In this document: positions 11,700 through 22,171 of the stretch, one piece after another
Numbering within the stretch: the first letter of the stretch is position 1
Layout of the letters: every line of letters starts with the position of its first letter
NCBI GenBank assembly: GCA_036346225.1
Contig: JARFIW010000108.1
Location: forward strand, 2,666,001 to 2,730,000
DNA length: 64,000 nt
Direction of reading: 5' to 3'
From: Platerodrilus igneus
Taxonomy: Eukaryota; Arthropoda; Insecta; Coleoptera; Lycidae
The notes under the pieces: model-generated
What the model saw: only the letters and a program-made list of their open reading frames with translations
Database searches by the model: none
What the model was told of the DNA's origin: nothing
Position numbers and translations under genes: made by a program

Positions 11700-12960
11700 A
11701 ACGTCATGCCAAGCTGTAAAATTGCTGTTTCTTCTCTACATTGTTTTGACGATTTCCTCATGGAAAATTGGGTCTGGATTTTCTTTGTTACGTTTTTTAG
11801 GTTACGCATCGCACAACTTAAGATGTTCTGGTGTGGAAATTTAACTTACTTTTCTCAAATTGTTGGATTATGCTTACGGCGACAGCTGTTATTGGTTGAG
11901 TATTAGTTATATAATAAAATACGCATGGACTGACTATACATTTTGTCTATATAAATTGTTTTTAGAATACCACATTGTTTAGGTGGCGCGATGATTTAGT
12001 TCTGTACTACTAAGGCTAAAATGCATTTCAGCTGGTAGAGAATTTTTTGTAATTGGTACAGTTTACTACTACATTAATTTTTTAGTTATTTTTGAGAAGT
12101 GGACACTAAGTAAGTATATAACCAAATAAATTAGTTTTTCTGAATGAATATTTTATGTATAAAGGGTGTTAATAACTGAATTGAAAACAATCCATTACAT
12201 ATTTCTTGTTTAATTTTTGTTTTATGTAAATATTATGACTGAGGGTAAAAATTAGTGTAAGCTAAGCCAGAAGTGTATTAATTATTTTTGCTTCTGTTAC
12301 TGAAACTGTTCAGCTCCCACAGTAGCTTGCTTGTTAATTGATTATTTTATAATTTATACGCTTGGCCCTGAAAATAAATTGAGAGTGACAAGTTTTAATT
12401 ACAGCTGTCAATGAACTTGTTGTATATAAATTCCATAAAATAGGTATAAAGGGCACAAGTGAAAATTTTGAACACCACCATCTCTTTTATTCAACGTAAC
12501 CTTATAAATTTCTGCTTTGTAATATAAATAAACAGAACAATGAGCCAGTACAACGTCATTTAAGAGAAGTTCCAAAATTTGAAGCCCCTTATTTCTAAAC
12601 CCAAACCGCAATAGCTTCCATTTTTAGTATTGTGCAAATCCTTTGGGATATTTTGTAAAAAATATTGCTTTCATCGCGGGTTAGCTTTTCTTTCTTTTAT
12701 TTTTTTTTAATTAGAAGCTTTGTAAATAAAATTCCTTTCTTGAGGTTTCTTTTTTCTTTCAATGTGACCCATCCCACTCTATGATGTTTTAGCTAGCACG
12801 GCATTACTTTTTTGAATTCATTTCCTTTGCAGTGGTATTCGGCCCGTGTGATTTTCTTTGTGTACTTTACTTTTCTTTTTTGTCCACATGGAATACCTAT
12901 TGAACTTATATTGAAATGCGTGAAAAATGTACGACTCCTTATGGTTTGAGTTTTTTATGT
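11700..12960 (+). repeat. Dispersed repeat segments shared with 56430-56650 and 60000-60320
   Basis: Sequence at 11770-11920 matches 56440-56580 (ACGCATCGCACAAC versus ACTCATCGCACAAC, and a TTCTGGTGTGGAAATT block). Sequence at 12630-12920 matches 60005-60310 (GATGTTTTAGCTAGCAC versus GACGTTTTAGCTAGCAC, then TTGCAGT). Long degenerate similarity indicates an old repeat family. The short frames here are not believed to be genes. Confidence 0.5.
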
Positions 12961-13498
12961 AACTTGGTTGATATATTGTAACGTTGTATTTTATGATGTT
13001 GGGTTAGATCCTTCGTAACCTAATATCTGTGGATTTCACTAAATCGTCGGCTCTTTCTTGGTATTTAATTACATTGTAATAACCTTAATTTATCTTATCT
13101 TATTACATTGTAAACTATGCTGTAATTGTTTCGGTGTATTATTAAATGGAATTATTTCTAAAGAATGGTGTACAAAAGCTTCGTAATTTAATGGGAAAAA
13201 ATGCGTTTGAAATGTTTCCTTTTTGGCAGTTTTTTAGATAATAAATTATTGACCAGAGTTAACATTCTACTACATATTTTACCATAAAAAACTTTCTAAT
13301 TTCGTGGTTTGAGTTTATTACCCTTTATGCAACTAAAAATTATATAAATGTCCTGTTTAATTAACACTACTATTCGTGAAATCATGATTTGCCCGTTTAA
13401 TATTAATTTTTCTCTTTTTATTCGGTTTTTATTTAACATAGCACAAACACGTTTCAACACAAATAACTATTATCTTTGAGTAACAACTGTCAACTTGG
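12961..13498. other. AT-rich 3' flank of RUNDC1
   Basis: Nothing was recognised apart from the proposed RUNDC1 poly(A) region at the right end. Confidence 0.35.
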
Positions 13499-13504
13499 TT
13501 TTAT
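13499..13504 (-). promoter_or_regulatory. Candidate polyadenylation signal AATAAA for RUNDC1
   Basis: AATAAA on the minus strand lies about 80 nt downstream of the RUNDC1 stop codon. That is a suitable position, but such hexamers are frequent in AT-rich DNA. Confidence 0.4.
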
Positions 13505-13583
13505 TCAAGAAGGGCATTATGGTAAAGATAACTTTAGTTGGGCCCTAACATACCACATACATTTTTAAAACCTCACTACAATT

Positions 13584-15155
13584 TTACGTAAATGCATCCT
13601 TAATATTTTGAAATCGTCCTATTTCAATGTCTACTGGCAAGTAAAATTTTCGACACGATAGCACATCCAAACTTTGCAAAGCATCCGTAAAGCCTGTTTT
13701 AACAGAATAACTCCATGGACGATAGTGCTTATTTAATACATCATGACACTGAAATATTAAACTTAACCATTTTACCAATTTGTTACAATTAAGTGCAGCA
13801 CAAATAAATGCTTTAAACTGTGAGTCATCACTTTGTTTATACACGGAATGTGTGGCGATTATATTTCCAATTGTACTTAAAAGAGTGTGCTTAGTAGACA
13901 TTTGTGATGTTTCATCGATATCCAAATTAAAACTATCTGATAACTTTCTATCAGGTCTGGAATTAAATATTTCTCCATTTTTATAATGATAATACTGTTG
14001 AATAATTTTCCAAGCATGAGTTGGTGAATGAGAATTGTTAATTCTCCAAGGAAAGCAGCCCATGATTGTGACAAAGTTATAATTTTGTTTTTCCGCTACA
14101 GCTCCATGTTGAATCAAGTCGCGTATGCTAATGGCCAAATCTTGACGAACCGCAACCGTTATTTTAACATTCCAGGCAATGCTGTCATGTGTGTAATTCA
14201 CTTGTACACCTTGATCGTGATCGCGGAACTCAACGAGTTCCACTATTTTTGCTATTGCTATTTCTAAACGTGCTCGTAAATTTCCCCAATGGTCAACTTT
14301 CAATGTGCTTTTTAAATGATTCATCTTGAAAGCTTGACCACTGCAGCCGAAGTGCATTGTTGCAAACATCTGTACTAACATAACTATATGTTGAACCATA
14401 CCAACTGTATCAGTTTTGTAAGGGTGATTGATGGAATACAGAGCACAACATGTGCTGCTTTTATCGATCTGTAAATAATCTGTAAGTTGTTGTAAGTTCA
14501 CATCTTCAGTTTCGAGCTGAGGAATAAGATTTTCTTTCATCAGATAAGGACTTGCTACTTGATCTAGAGCAACGTCCGACCATTGTTTAACGTTAACCTG
14601 ACTTGTCTGATGAAATTTTTGTTCGTCCATATTCAAATTTAATGGTACTTCCCACTTCTTGTGCTGGGTTTCTGGTTGAGTATTCCGAGAAACTTCAGTT
14701 TTATTGCTTTCAATTATATAATGTTCTAATTCGTTAAGTTGGATTTTAAGTTTTTCAATAAATTGTTGTTGTTCTGCACGTCTTAATCTAAGAGTTTCTG
14801 CAAGACGAGCTTCATCTATCTGTTTTCCAATTTCACTAACGTCTGGAATACCACGAAAAGCAAATTCTTCCAAAGATTTAAGTAAATTTTCTCTATCTTC
14901 TTCTGCAGAATCAACAATTTGTTTTAATCTAAATTGTACCTGAGCACAGTGTGTCGTTAATGCAAAAAGTGATGAACTTAGTAACTCTTGTTGTTCTTCG
15001 AGAGATTTCAGTCTTTCAGCAGCATGCACACATTGATATTGATCACAATGTTCATGCTTTGAACTTTTAAAATTAGGTATTTCCACTTCATTATCTTTTG
15101 GTGCACCAATGGGATCCCAACGTTTTCCAGGTTCTGTATCGTACATTTCGTCCAT
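13584..15155 (-). CDS. RUNDC1: RUN domain-containing protein 1 homologue
   Basis: An intact 523-aa frame with no stop. Near the start, RWDPIGAP matches the family's conserved N-terminal patch. Residues about 50-170 are charged and heptad-like (coiled coil), including AQVQFRLKQIV and EEFAFRG, which are hallmark RUNDC1 segments. The C-terminal half is the RUN-like region: HFGCSGQAF, AVRQDLAISIRDLIQHG, PTHAWKIIQQYYHYKNG, RKLS.SF, then HYRPWSYSVKTGF and FYLPVDIEI, ending in NIKDAFT like the vertebrate protein. The length is a little below the ~610 aa of vertebrates. The exact cellular role is poorly known; RUN domains usually act with small GTPases. The ATG at 15155 is chosen because the N-terminal conserved patch follows within 20 codons. 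The coding region has no intron. No obvious poly(A) scar was seen, so an intact single-exon gene is preferred over a retrocopy. Confidence 0.93.
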   Translation of the reverse strand: MDEMYDTEPGKRWDPIGAPKDNEVEIPNFKSSKHEHCDQYQCVHAAERLKSLEEQQELLSSSLFALTTHCAQVQFRLKQIVDSAEEDRENLLKSLEEFAFRGIPDVSEIGKQIDEARLAETLRLRRAEQQQFIEKLKIQLNELEHYIIESNKTEVSRNTQPETQHKKWEVPLNLNMDEQKFHQTSQVNVKQWSDVALDQVASPYLMKENLIPQLETEDVNLQQLTDYLQIDKSSTCCALYSINHPYKTDTVGMVQHIVMLVQMFATMHFGCSGQAFKMNHLKSTLKVDHWGNLRARLEIAIAKIVELVEFRDHDQGVQVNYTHDSIAWNVKITVAVRQDLAISIRDLIQHGAVAEKQNYNFVTIMGCFPWRINNSHSPTHAWKIIQQYYHYKNGEIFNSRPDRKLSDSFNLDIDETSQMSTKHTLLSTIGNIIATHSVYKQSDDSQFKAFICAALNCNKLVKWLSLIFQCHDVLNKHYRPWSYSVKTGFTDALQSLDVLSCRKFYLPVDIEIGRFQNIKDAFT

Positions 15156-15821
15156 TTTGCTTTTCTAACTTGTAATGTTTACAGAATTTAAATCGTCATA
15201 AAGTTTATTTATAGAAATTAAATAAGCTAATTGTTTAAAATACATGAAAATTATGATTCTCTTATAAGACACGCATGAGAAGTGATACTGAAGGTCGTGT
15301 TTCTAATGTTTGGTATGTGTTTTTTATGCCTGTAAGACACAAATTCAAAATAAAGGTTTATCCATAACCATCTCCTCGCAAATACGATTGTCATCAGGGT
15401 TTACATTAAAATATCCATATAAATTGAGTATTTGGTGATTGACAATTCATTTGACATAATTTTGACATAATTAGTTTTGCATATCTAAAAAGAAAACTAC
15501 AATTATTTCAATATAGTAATAATATGAGCAGATAATTTTAAAGAACAAGCAAGAAACTTTCAACGACAGTTATTCTAAAAGTATTTAAATTATTTATAAA
15601 CATTTTGATTTATGAAATGTCAAAATTTTTGTCATTGTTGTGAATTGGCTACCTTCCTAGACCCCTGCTACTTTGTATTAATGAATCCTTTTTTGTTGTT
15701 GCTATAGTTTTAGGTTGTTGATACTACTTGTCACATTTCTGTAAACTAGTAGTGTTATCTTATTGCTGAATCAAGCCTAATGTAAGGTTTATACTTCAAT
15801 TTAGTTAGCAATAAGATATGT
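15156..15821. other. RUNDC1 5' flank, no other gene seen
   Basis: This region should hold the RUNDC1 leader and promoter. No TATA box or initiator could be assigned with confidence, and no divergent coding exon was recognised. Confidence 0.35.
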
Positions 15822-16030
15822 ATGGACAAACTACTAAAACCAGATACACTTGAGATAGACACCAACGTGGTTGACTCTCGTAGGTTCTGGACTCACTGGT
15901 ATAAGACATTCACTAATTTTATTGAAACTGCAAAGGTTAGTGATACTCAAAAACTACACCTGCTCATCAGCCATGTAGCGAGTGCAAATCGTTTGAAGAT
16001 GCTGTGGCCGTACTAAAATTGCTTTAAGAT
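15822..16030 (+). pseudogene. LTR-retrotransposon gag N-terminal fragment
   Basis: The frame opens with MDKLLKPDTLEIDTN, then FWTHWYKTFTNFIE. After a frameshift near 15975 it gives FEDAVAVLKLL. This succession (L.KP..LD.D, W..W..TF.NF, then a C-terminal YEDA...L motif) is the start of gag proteins of some Ty3/Gypsy-type elements in insects. Only about 70 codons remain. It lies in the opposite orientation to the adjoining Gypsy-like element, so it is a separate insertion. Confidence 0.5.
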
Positions 16031-16036
16031 AAAAAA

Positions 16037-16783
16037 TTAAATTTTTGCCAGATATTCATTAGCTACTTTTCTGCCTAACAAACCAAACGATACTACCTCA
16101 ACGTCTTCATATTTTCTATACATTTTGTGTACTATATTCACCTCATAAAAATCTCCTAAACCAAAATTATCAAAATTATCTTTGCCACTTATGTCACTTA
16201 TGCGTATTTTTAATTCTTGTGTGTAACCTAATGCTGTTTTCACCTCTACTCTTATTAATTCTGACTCTTTGTTCACTAACAATGCTGCACTTGACTCTAC
16301 CTCTTCTGGTTCCGGCTCTTCGTTCACTATCAATTGTACCTCTTCTAACTTTTCCTCATTATATTCAACTGCGTCTATCTCTTTCACCTCTTCCTCATCT
16401 ACCTCTATAACATTAACACCTATCCCCATGTCATCCTTTGTGACATCATAACTTGCCTTCCAGGGCAATATCCTATCCCCAATTCTAATTACTTTCCTCT
16501 CCATATCTATTATTACTCCTAACTTCATCATACAATCGACCCCTAATATCCCTTTAAACTTTAACCCAGCTACAATTGTAAATTCCTGCTCACAGCTTAC
16601 TGAACCCAACTCTACTTTTAAAATAACTACACTATTCACAACAGCAAATCGCTTTTTATTCGGCGCAACCAGGTGACTTCTTTTTATTGGCATACTTCTG
16701 TCACACTTTTTCCTTAATTTCATTGACGAATTCCTCCGATACTAAACTCGCCTTCACTCCTGAATCTAATAACGCTCCTAAAG
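16037..16783 (-). pseudogene. Gypsy-like retropepsin (aspartic protease) region
   Basis: Read on the minus strand, the active-site block ALLDSGVKASLVSEEF lies at about 16783-16730, separated by a frameshift from frame 16723-16037. That frame continues with FTIVAGLKFKGILGVDCMMKLG, the second half of a retropepsin fold with its ILG.D motif, then an acidic Glu/Val-rich linker. Protease normally cuts Gag-Pol. No reverse transcriptase follows; the element ends at about 16037 next to the plus-strand gag scrap, so pol and the 3' LTR are missing. Confidence 0.7.
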
Positions 16784-16929
16784 TTCTTTCAAAATTTTAA
16801 CATCAATGATAGGCAAACAAAAATTTTCTGTTACTTCTGGCTCAACTTCTTCCTCTATCTTTAAAAATTCCTTTGGATGTTCATATTTATACACAGTGAT
16901 GTCTAGTGGTTTGTCCTCGTCTAAAAATC

Positions 16930-18294
16930 TTGTCCAGGTGTGGTCTCCTTACTTGGTCTAGGTCTCGCTACTACCTCAGCATATGTCCGTGGCGTCTCTG
17001 CTCTGTTTGTGTTCTCATTCTCTTGGTTATGCGTCGTCGTCTGCGGCCCCCTAATGTCAGGTGAACTGTTCTGTCTAGTCACCCCCTGTCTAGGTGCAGG
17101 TCCCCTACCTACACTGTTACTCTTGAAAAATGTTCGTCTAGGTTCCCAGTTTTGTCGGTTATATCCAAAATTAGTCCCCTGTCTTGTGTAGTTATCCTTT
17201 CTGTTATCGAATCTTATCGTGTTTACTTGTCATTCTCTTGGTTCCCGAGGTCGTCCACTGCTTACGTCATCATACCTCTGCAGGTACTCCAAAAACATCT
17301 CCCTGTCTACAATGTTTTGCAACGCTACGTGTTGCCTAACCTCAACCTCGAAATGTCGTGAAAGATATTTAATGATCTGTCTGTCTGTCAATGGTGAATT
17401 TAACTGTTTCGCTATGCTATACTTCCGTGTAGCATATTGCTCCCTACTTCCTGCAAACTCCCCTATAAATTTTCCTGTTATTAAATCGTCACGTACTTGG
17501 TCCTGTCGATGGTCACTCCAGTAGTGTTTTAAAAACCTGTCCTCGAAGTCATTGTATGTCAATTTCCTGTCCTATTAAGTTACACCAGGCTTCAGCATGG
17601 TCTTTCAGTAACGCTTTTACAATGTTGAGTTTTGCCTGTTCATCAAACAAATTACTAACCAAACCTCTAATGTTATTAATAAATATTTGAGGATTCACCC
17701 TGCTATCCCCGTAGAATTTCATTTGTTGGTCCAGTGACATATTTCCTGTTACGAATCTGGAACCATCCCCATCAAAGTTGCTACATTTTGTTTAATTCCA
17801 GCCACTTCTCTCTTTACCCTGCCTAACTGATCCCTACATGTGTCCGTCACCTCATTCATTTTAACATTAATTTTGTTTTCACAGAAGATCCTCACCTCCG
17901 TCTGTAATTGTCCCATTTCCTGACTCAAACCTCTGATATCACGCTCATTTTTATCTACCCTATTTTCTACTTCCCCCATTTTTATCGTTAGACTATTCTT
18001 AAACTCAGAAAATTCCCTTGTAGACTTATCTATTTTCTCGCTTAAGGTTTCATTCATTTGCTCCATTTTTCGTTTTGATTCTTCACCCATTTCCTTAACT
18101 CCACTAAACGTCTCATTCATTTGCTCAAATTTTCTATTCGAGTCTTCTCTAACCCCGCTTAATGTCTCACTCATCCTTTCAAGCATCCTCATTATCATCT
18201 CATTCCCTTGGTCCCCTGATTCTGTCCTCAACTGATCCTTGCTTCCTCCTGCTTCCTCCATTCTTCTCAAATAATGCACTATCGTCACTTCCAA
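16930..18294 (-). pseudogene. Gypsy-like gag polyprotein, frameshifted
   Basis: Frames 18294-17749, 17740-17549 and 17562-17230, and an Arg/Pro/Thr-rich continuation to about 16930, make up one gag. The first 180 aa are a long charged coiled coil with repeated QMNETLS-type units. The middle carries the capsid-like KFYGDSRVNP and NIVKALLKDHAEAWC segments. The third frame (DFEDRFLKHYWS, then QYATRKYSIAKQL) is a retrotransposon gag domain. The basic tail probably binds RNA but has no CCHC knuckle. Small frame changes at about 17745 and 17560 break it. It lies directly downstream (minus strand) of a primer-binding site and LTR, as expected for gag. Confidence 0.72.
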
Positions 18295-18311
18295 TTGTTA
18301 CGTTAATTCGT

Positions 18312-18331
18312 GGCAGCCACGTTGGGCGCCA
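18312..18331 (-). other. Primer-binding site of the Gypsy-like element
   Basis: The minus strand reads TGGCGCCCAACGTGGCTGCC, the TGGCGCC start common to many Ty3/Gypsy primer-binding sites. It lies between the proposed LTR (18339-19072) and the gag start. The tRNA used is not assigned. Confidence 0.6.
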
Positions 18332-18338
18332 AAATTTA

Positions 18339-19072
18339 TGCTACGTTGGCTCGTAGCCGTGCGTAACACAAAGATATCACGGAATGACCGGGCTCAATCG
18401 GTGATTAGGGGGGGTTGTAGAAAGCAGATTGACATATAATGTATGCGACGGTAAGGAGTTAGTCACAGTCCTGCAATAAAAAAAATTAGAATAGCAAACC
18501 TGCAATAAAAAAGATTAGTCCTGCAAACCTGAAATAAAGAAAAAGCATAGCAGCAATGAAAAGTCTAAGTTATTCAGTACTTTGTAGAATGTAAATAAAA
18601 CTGTTTAGATAAACTATATAATATAATCACGATAAAAGCATTACAGAAATTTTTATCACAAAGTGAGATAATATTGGGGAGTAGCAGAAACGTTTCCTCA
18701 CACACCAATTAAACATAAATCAGACAAAATGTTAACAAAAGATAAATAGGTAAGAAACAATTGATATGAGTAATTCAGCAGTATAGATATTTCTTTCTTT
18801 CTTTTTTTTTCTTAATCGCAGGCAAGTCTATTGTAAAAGGTATCAGAACGACGAAGATATGGCAAAACAACGGATAGATATTTAAAGTAACAACAAGTAG
18901 GAAATAGTTCAACTTACAAAAAGTCCTTCAGGAACGCCTCCTTGCATTTGAAGTGTGAGATTCACGAGGTCCTGCACTAGCGAAGCACTTCACCCTTTAC
19001 TGGGAGGGTGTTGATGGAACCTATCACACGTTACCCCAATCACACCTACGTATTTTACTGGTGTCAGCAACA
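18339..19072 (-). repeat. Candidate 5' LTR of the Gypsy-like element
   Basis: On the minus strand this 734-bp segment starts TGTTGCTGACACC and ends GTAGCA, seven bases before the primer-binding site, giving TG...CA ends. It includes a short A-rich direct repeat (AACCTGCAATAAA-type units, 18470-18550). The second LTR is not in the window, so the boundaries are inferred from the ends alone. Confidence 0.45.
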
Positions 19073-19079
19073 GACATTA

Positions 19080-19427
19080 TCACGCGACGGAACTATGTAG
19101 CATTGACAAATTTCTTGTCACTTCTATTTCCTGAGGCAATAATTTCGAAATATGTTGTAGCACTAGTTTAATTTCAACTGGGACCAAATGTATATTATCT
19201 TCATAAACATCCAATAAGCAGTGAGAAACTTCAACCAATACCTTTGTAAACCGGTAATCTGTTATATTTTGCAAATAACGAAATTTGCACAAGCAATGAT
19301 CTGTTTTAGATTCTTTGGGGTTAGAAAATTCAGAAACTACAGTATCAACTGTATTTGGATAATCCAAAGTATACACCACTCTGATAAAAAAAAGGACGAC
19401 GAAAACTAGATCACACACACAGTTCAA
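19080..19427 (-). CDS. Hypothetical protein with N-terminal signal-like segment
   Basis: A 115-aa frame that I do not recognise. Residues 1-20 are hydrophobic (VCDLVFVVLFFIRVVYTL) and look like a signal peptide or anchor. The rest is mixed, with CLCKF and LVEVSHCLLDVY segments but no known motif. The frame ends only 8 bp from the proposed outer LTR boundary, so an insertion may have cut a longer exon. It could equally be a chance frame. Confidence 0.25.
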   Translation of the reverse strand: MNCVCDLVFVVLFFIRVVYTLDYPNTVDTVVSEFSNPKESKTDHCLCKFRYLQNITDYRFTKVLVEVSHCLLDVYEDNIHLVPVEIKLVLQHISKLLPQEIEVTRNLSMLHSSVA

Positions 19428-21100
19428 ATATAAAAAGACAAATCAACTAAAAAAACACAATCAATAAAGCACGTGCAAACACTAAGCAAGTCCGTCAAAT
19501 GTTCCGTACAAAAACGCGCGCAGGTCGAGTCCAACAAGTTCTATCACTTTTATTTCCAACAGAAAATCAACAAAAAAAACAATTAGTAAAGCTACGCGTA
19601 TCACTAAAACCGTCAGTCAATGACCTTAAAACATACGTGCGTCGACCAAACACGTTCGCCTAGAAAACATACTATTTCAATCGGAATTAGCACTCCCTAC
19701 AGTTAATATACAACTTTTATTTCACACTATTTTCAAAGCAAACAGCACACAGTATTTTTAACGTAATTCATATATAGGAACGAAGAACAAACTACAACTG
19801 TTCATCTGTTTATATCAACTCGTTGCTATTCCAACCTCTTATCGTAAATTATCTATACTTGTATATCCACATAAGGCACAAAATTTATATGAATGCAGCC
19901 ATCATATCTACTAATTAATTACGAGCTGTTTATCATCTTCGATAAGTTGGAAAGTAATTTACGAATAATCCTATTTAAAATTCGTTCCTCGCAATTTATT
20001 TATTAATGAAAATCAATCTTCAATTAATCTATTTTTAAATTAATACACACGAGTTAAATTGCATACAAATCTGAACTATTCGAAAGTATTTACGAATTGG
20101 GTAGTGTAAAATGTTTAACTACAAAAATGCATGTTACACAATCTCAACTCCTTGGCTTCTTAACCACTCCTTTCTCTGCATACGTTCAAATCATTCCCAC
20201 ACACACTCAAAATTATTTATAAATTTATACAACGCACACTCTCTCTCTTTCTCAGCTTGCCGGTTTCCTGGAATAAAATGTTCAAATTCTATCAGGGAAT
20301 CGAGCCCTCACGTTTGGGTCTCCATAAAATTGCCGTGGAACCTGGGACAGCTACTAAAACACTTGAGCCCCCATCGTTGGGCCGTCACAAACTCCGCCTA
20401 ACCACTATTCATACTTATTCTGTGCACGTTTGTTGTCTCGTTTCAAACCCTACTTGAGTTACAGAAAATCGATATTGTCGACGTCTTACATCAACTCCAC
20501 ATGTATGTCTTACGTGACTTCCAATCTCAACGCTTTTATATTTGTCTCTCTATCTGTATATTACCAATCGTTCATTTCACTCGCTCCTTAAGATGTTTGT
20601 TACCCTAGCTGTTTATACAAACTCACGGTTGAAAACAATTTTTAGGAAATCTTATATTAACACATGCTCAACTTCTTCGAACGTAACCTTTAAACAAGCA
20701 GGTGTTTCTGTTAACTATCGACCGTTTGAAAATAACAATTCCTCGATTTCTACTTTTACGTATCTGATAAAACTGAGCGTTGACTTTTTAAAACGAATGT
20801 ATTTGCCTTGGAAATTATTGATTTTCTTATGCAAGCACGCTTCCTTTTGCTTATATGTGTTTGATTAAAATAACTTATGATTAATTATGCGTATCCTTGA
20901 ACTCCTATATGCTTTGAAGCTTTCTTCCTTCGCGTGATTTTAACATTCCAATCATTAAATATAAAAATACCCTAATACTCGTCCGTTTTCACTGAGTTAA
21001 ATTAATTTGGTGTGTAAATAATTTGCTCTTTGGTATAAACATGGTTGCTGAAATTTTAATTGTATATACCTATTTACCCCTTTAAATCCACAACAATGTG
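19428..21100. other. Anonymous AT-rich sequence
   Basis: No gene is supported. Around 20340-20400 the minus strand contains GACGGCCCAACGATGGGGGC, resembling a Gypsy primer-binding junction, but no gag or LTR pair could be tied to it. Confidence 0.35.
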
Positions 21101-21125
21101 TATATATATATATATATATATATAT
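21101..21125. repeat. (TA)n microsatellite
   Basis: Uninterrupted TA dinucleotides. Confidence 0.95.
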
Positions 21126-21660
21126 CCAAGAACACTCATTTGCGTTAAGAATGAGCAAAAACTATAAGAAACACCGATCGCCTCGTTTGAAGTCAATCAG
21201 TAATCTTTATAGGAGAAAATAGCAGAAATTGTAAAGAGCACTGCGATCTCTTTACAGTGCACAATCAATTGTTACTAACTGGTATAACAGAGATATATTA
21301 TGTAAAGTTACGACGTCAATATAATTAGAGAAGCCCCCAATCTTACGACTAATAAGGGGGTTATTGAGAATAATAGTTATTAATTAGTTAATTAAGTGCG
21401 ACTTGGTAAATCTAAAGTCGTTATAAAAAAATTGCCGCCACTTTTCGTCACCTGCTTGGCTTTGTGGTGTTGATGAGGAGCAGTTCCAGCAAATCCTTGG
21501 TGGCCACCTAGTTCCTGGATTCTGGTAGAAATGCACAATAGGAACTGGTAAACACAAACACAAAATAATTAATTGTTCTGTAACCCGAACGTTCACGTTA
21601 AGAATTAAAGTGCAAAAAAGCTGTCTGCTGATAACCACAACTGTTGTTATCGTACGAAAG
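21126..21660. other. Anonymous spacer
   Basis: No feature is supported. The 84-aa minus frame 21384-21638 has no recognisable domain. Confidence 0.35.
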
Positions 21661-22171
21661 TTATATCATCATCATTTTGTTATCGACCTTACTTAAGGTC
21701 GGTTTGACGCAGCTCTAACTTCTTTTCTATTCTGTGCTAATCTAAAAAGCTCTACATACCCTTCACAACCTAAATTTCTAATAATTTGACTAATATAGTT
21801 TGGTCTAGGTCTTCCTATATCCTTCTATCTTTTTCCTATCCAGCTGGCTCTACATAGATATTAGCAACCCGGTGATTGTTAAAGAACTCTAACATGTTTA
21901 CATGATTACCATTTATAAGGAAATGAAATATAACCTAGTTATCTGCTTCAAAAAGGAAAAGTGTTAAATTATATGTTATGGTAAGGCTTAAGCAACGAAT
22001 CGCTGCCAACATGCCAGACCGCTACCTAATTGTGAGTTATGCTATGGTGACGTTTATTAAATTATGTTATGGTAAGGCTTAAGCAACGAAACGCTACCAA
22101 CATACCAGACCGCTAACCAATTGTGAGTCATGTCCTGGTGACATTTAGTTAACTGATTTTTATTTTTGTTT
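21661..22171 (-). repeat. Extra 3' tail copies of the RTE-like LINE, with a 91-bp direct duplication
   Basis: Sequence 21675-21830 repeats the 3' end of the LINE at 22186-22300 (CTTACTTAAGGTCGG versus CTTACTTAAAGTCGG, then GCAGCTCTAA). Between them, a block containing GGTAAGGCTTAAGCAACGAA occurs at 21980 and again at 22071, a 91-bp direct repeat. This resembles insertion of one LINE into or beside the 3' end of another copy. Confidence 0.6.
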
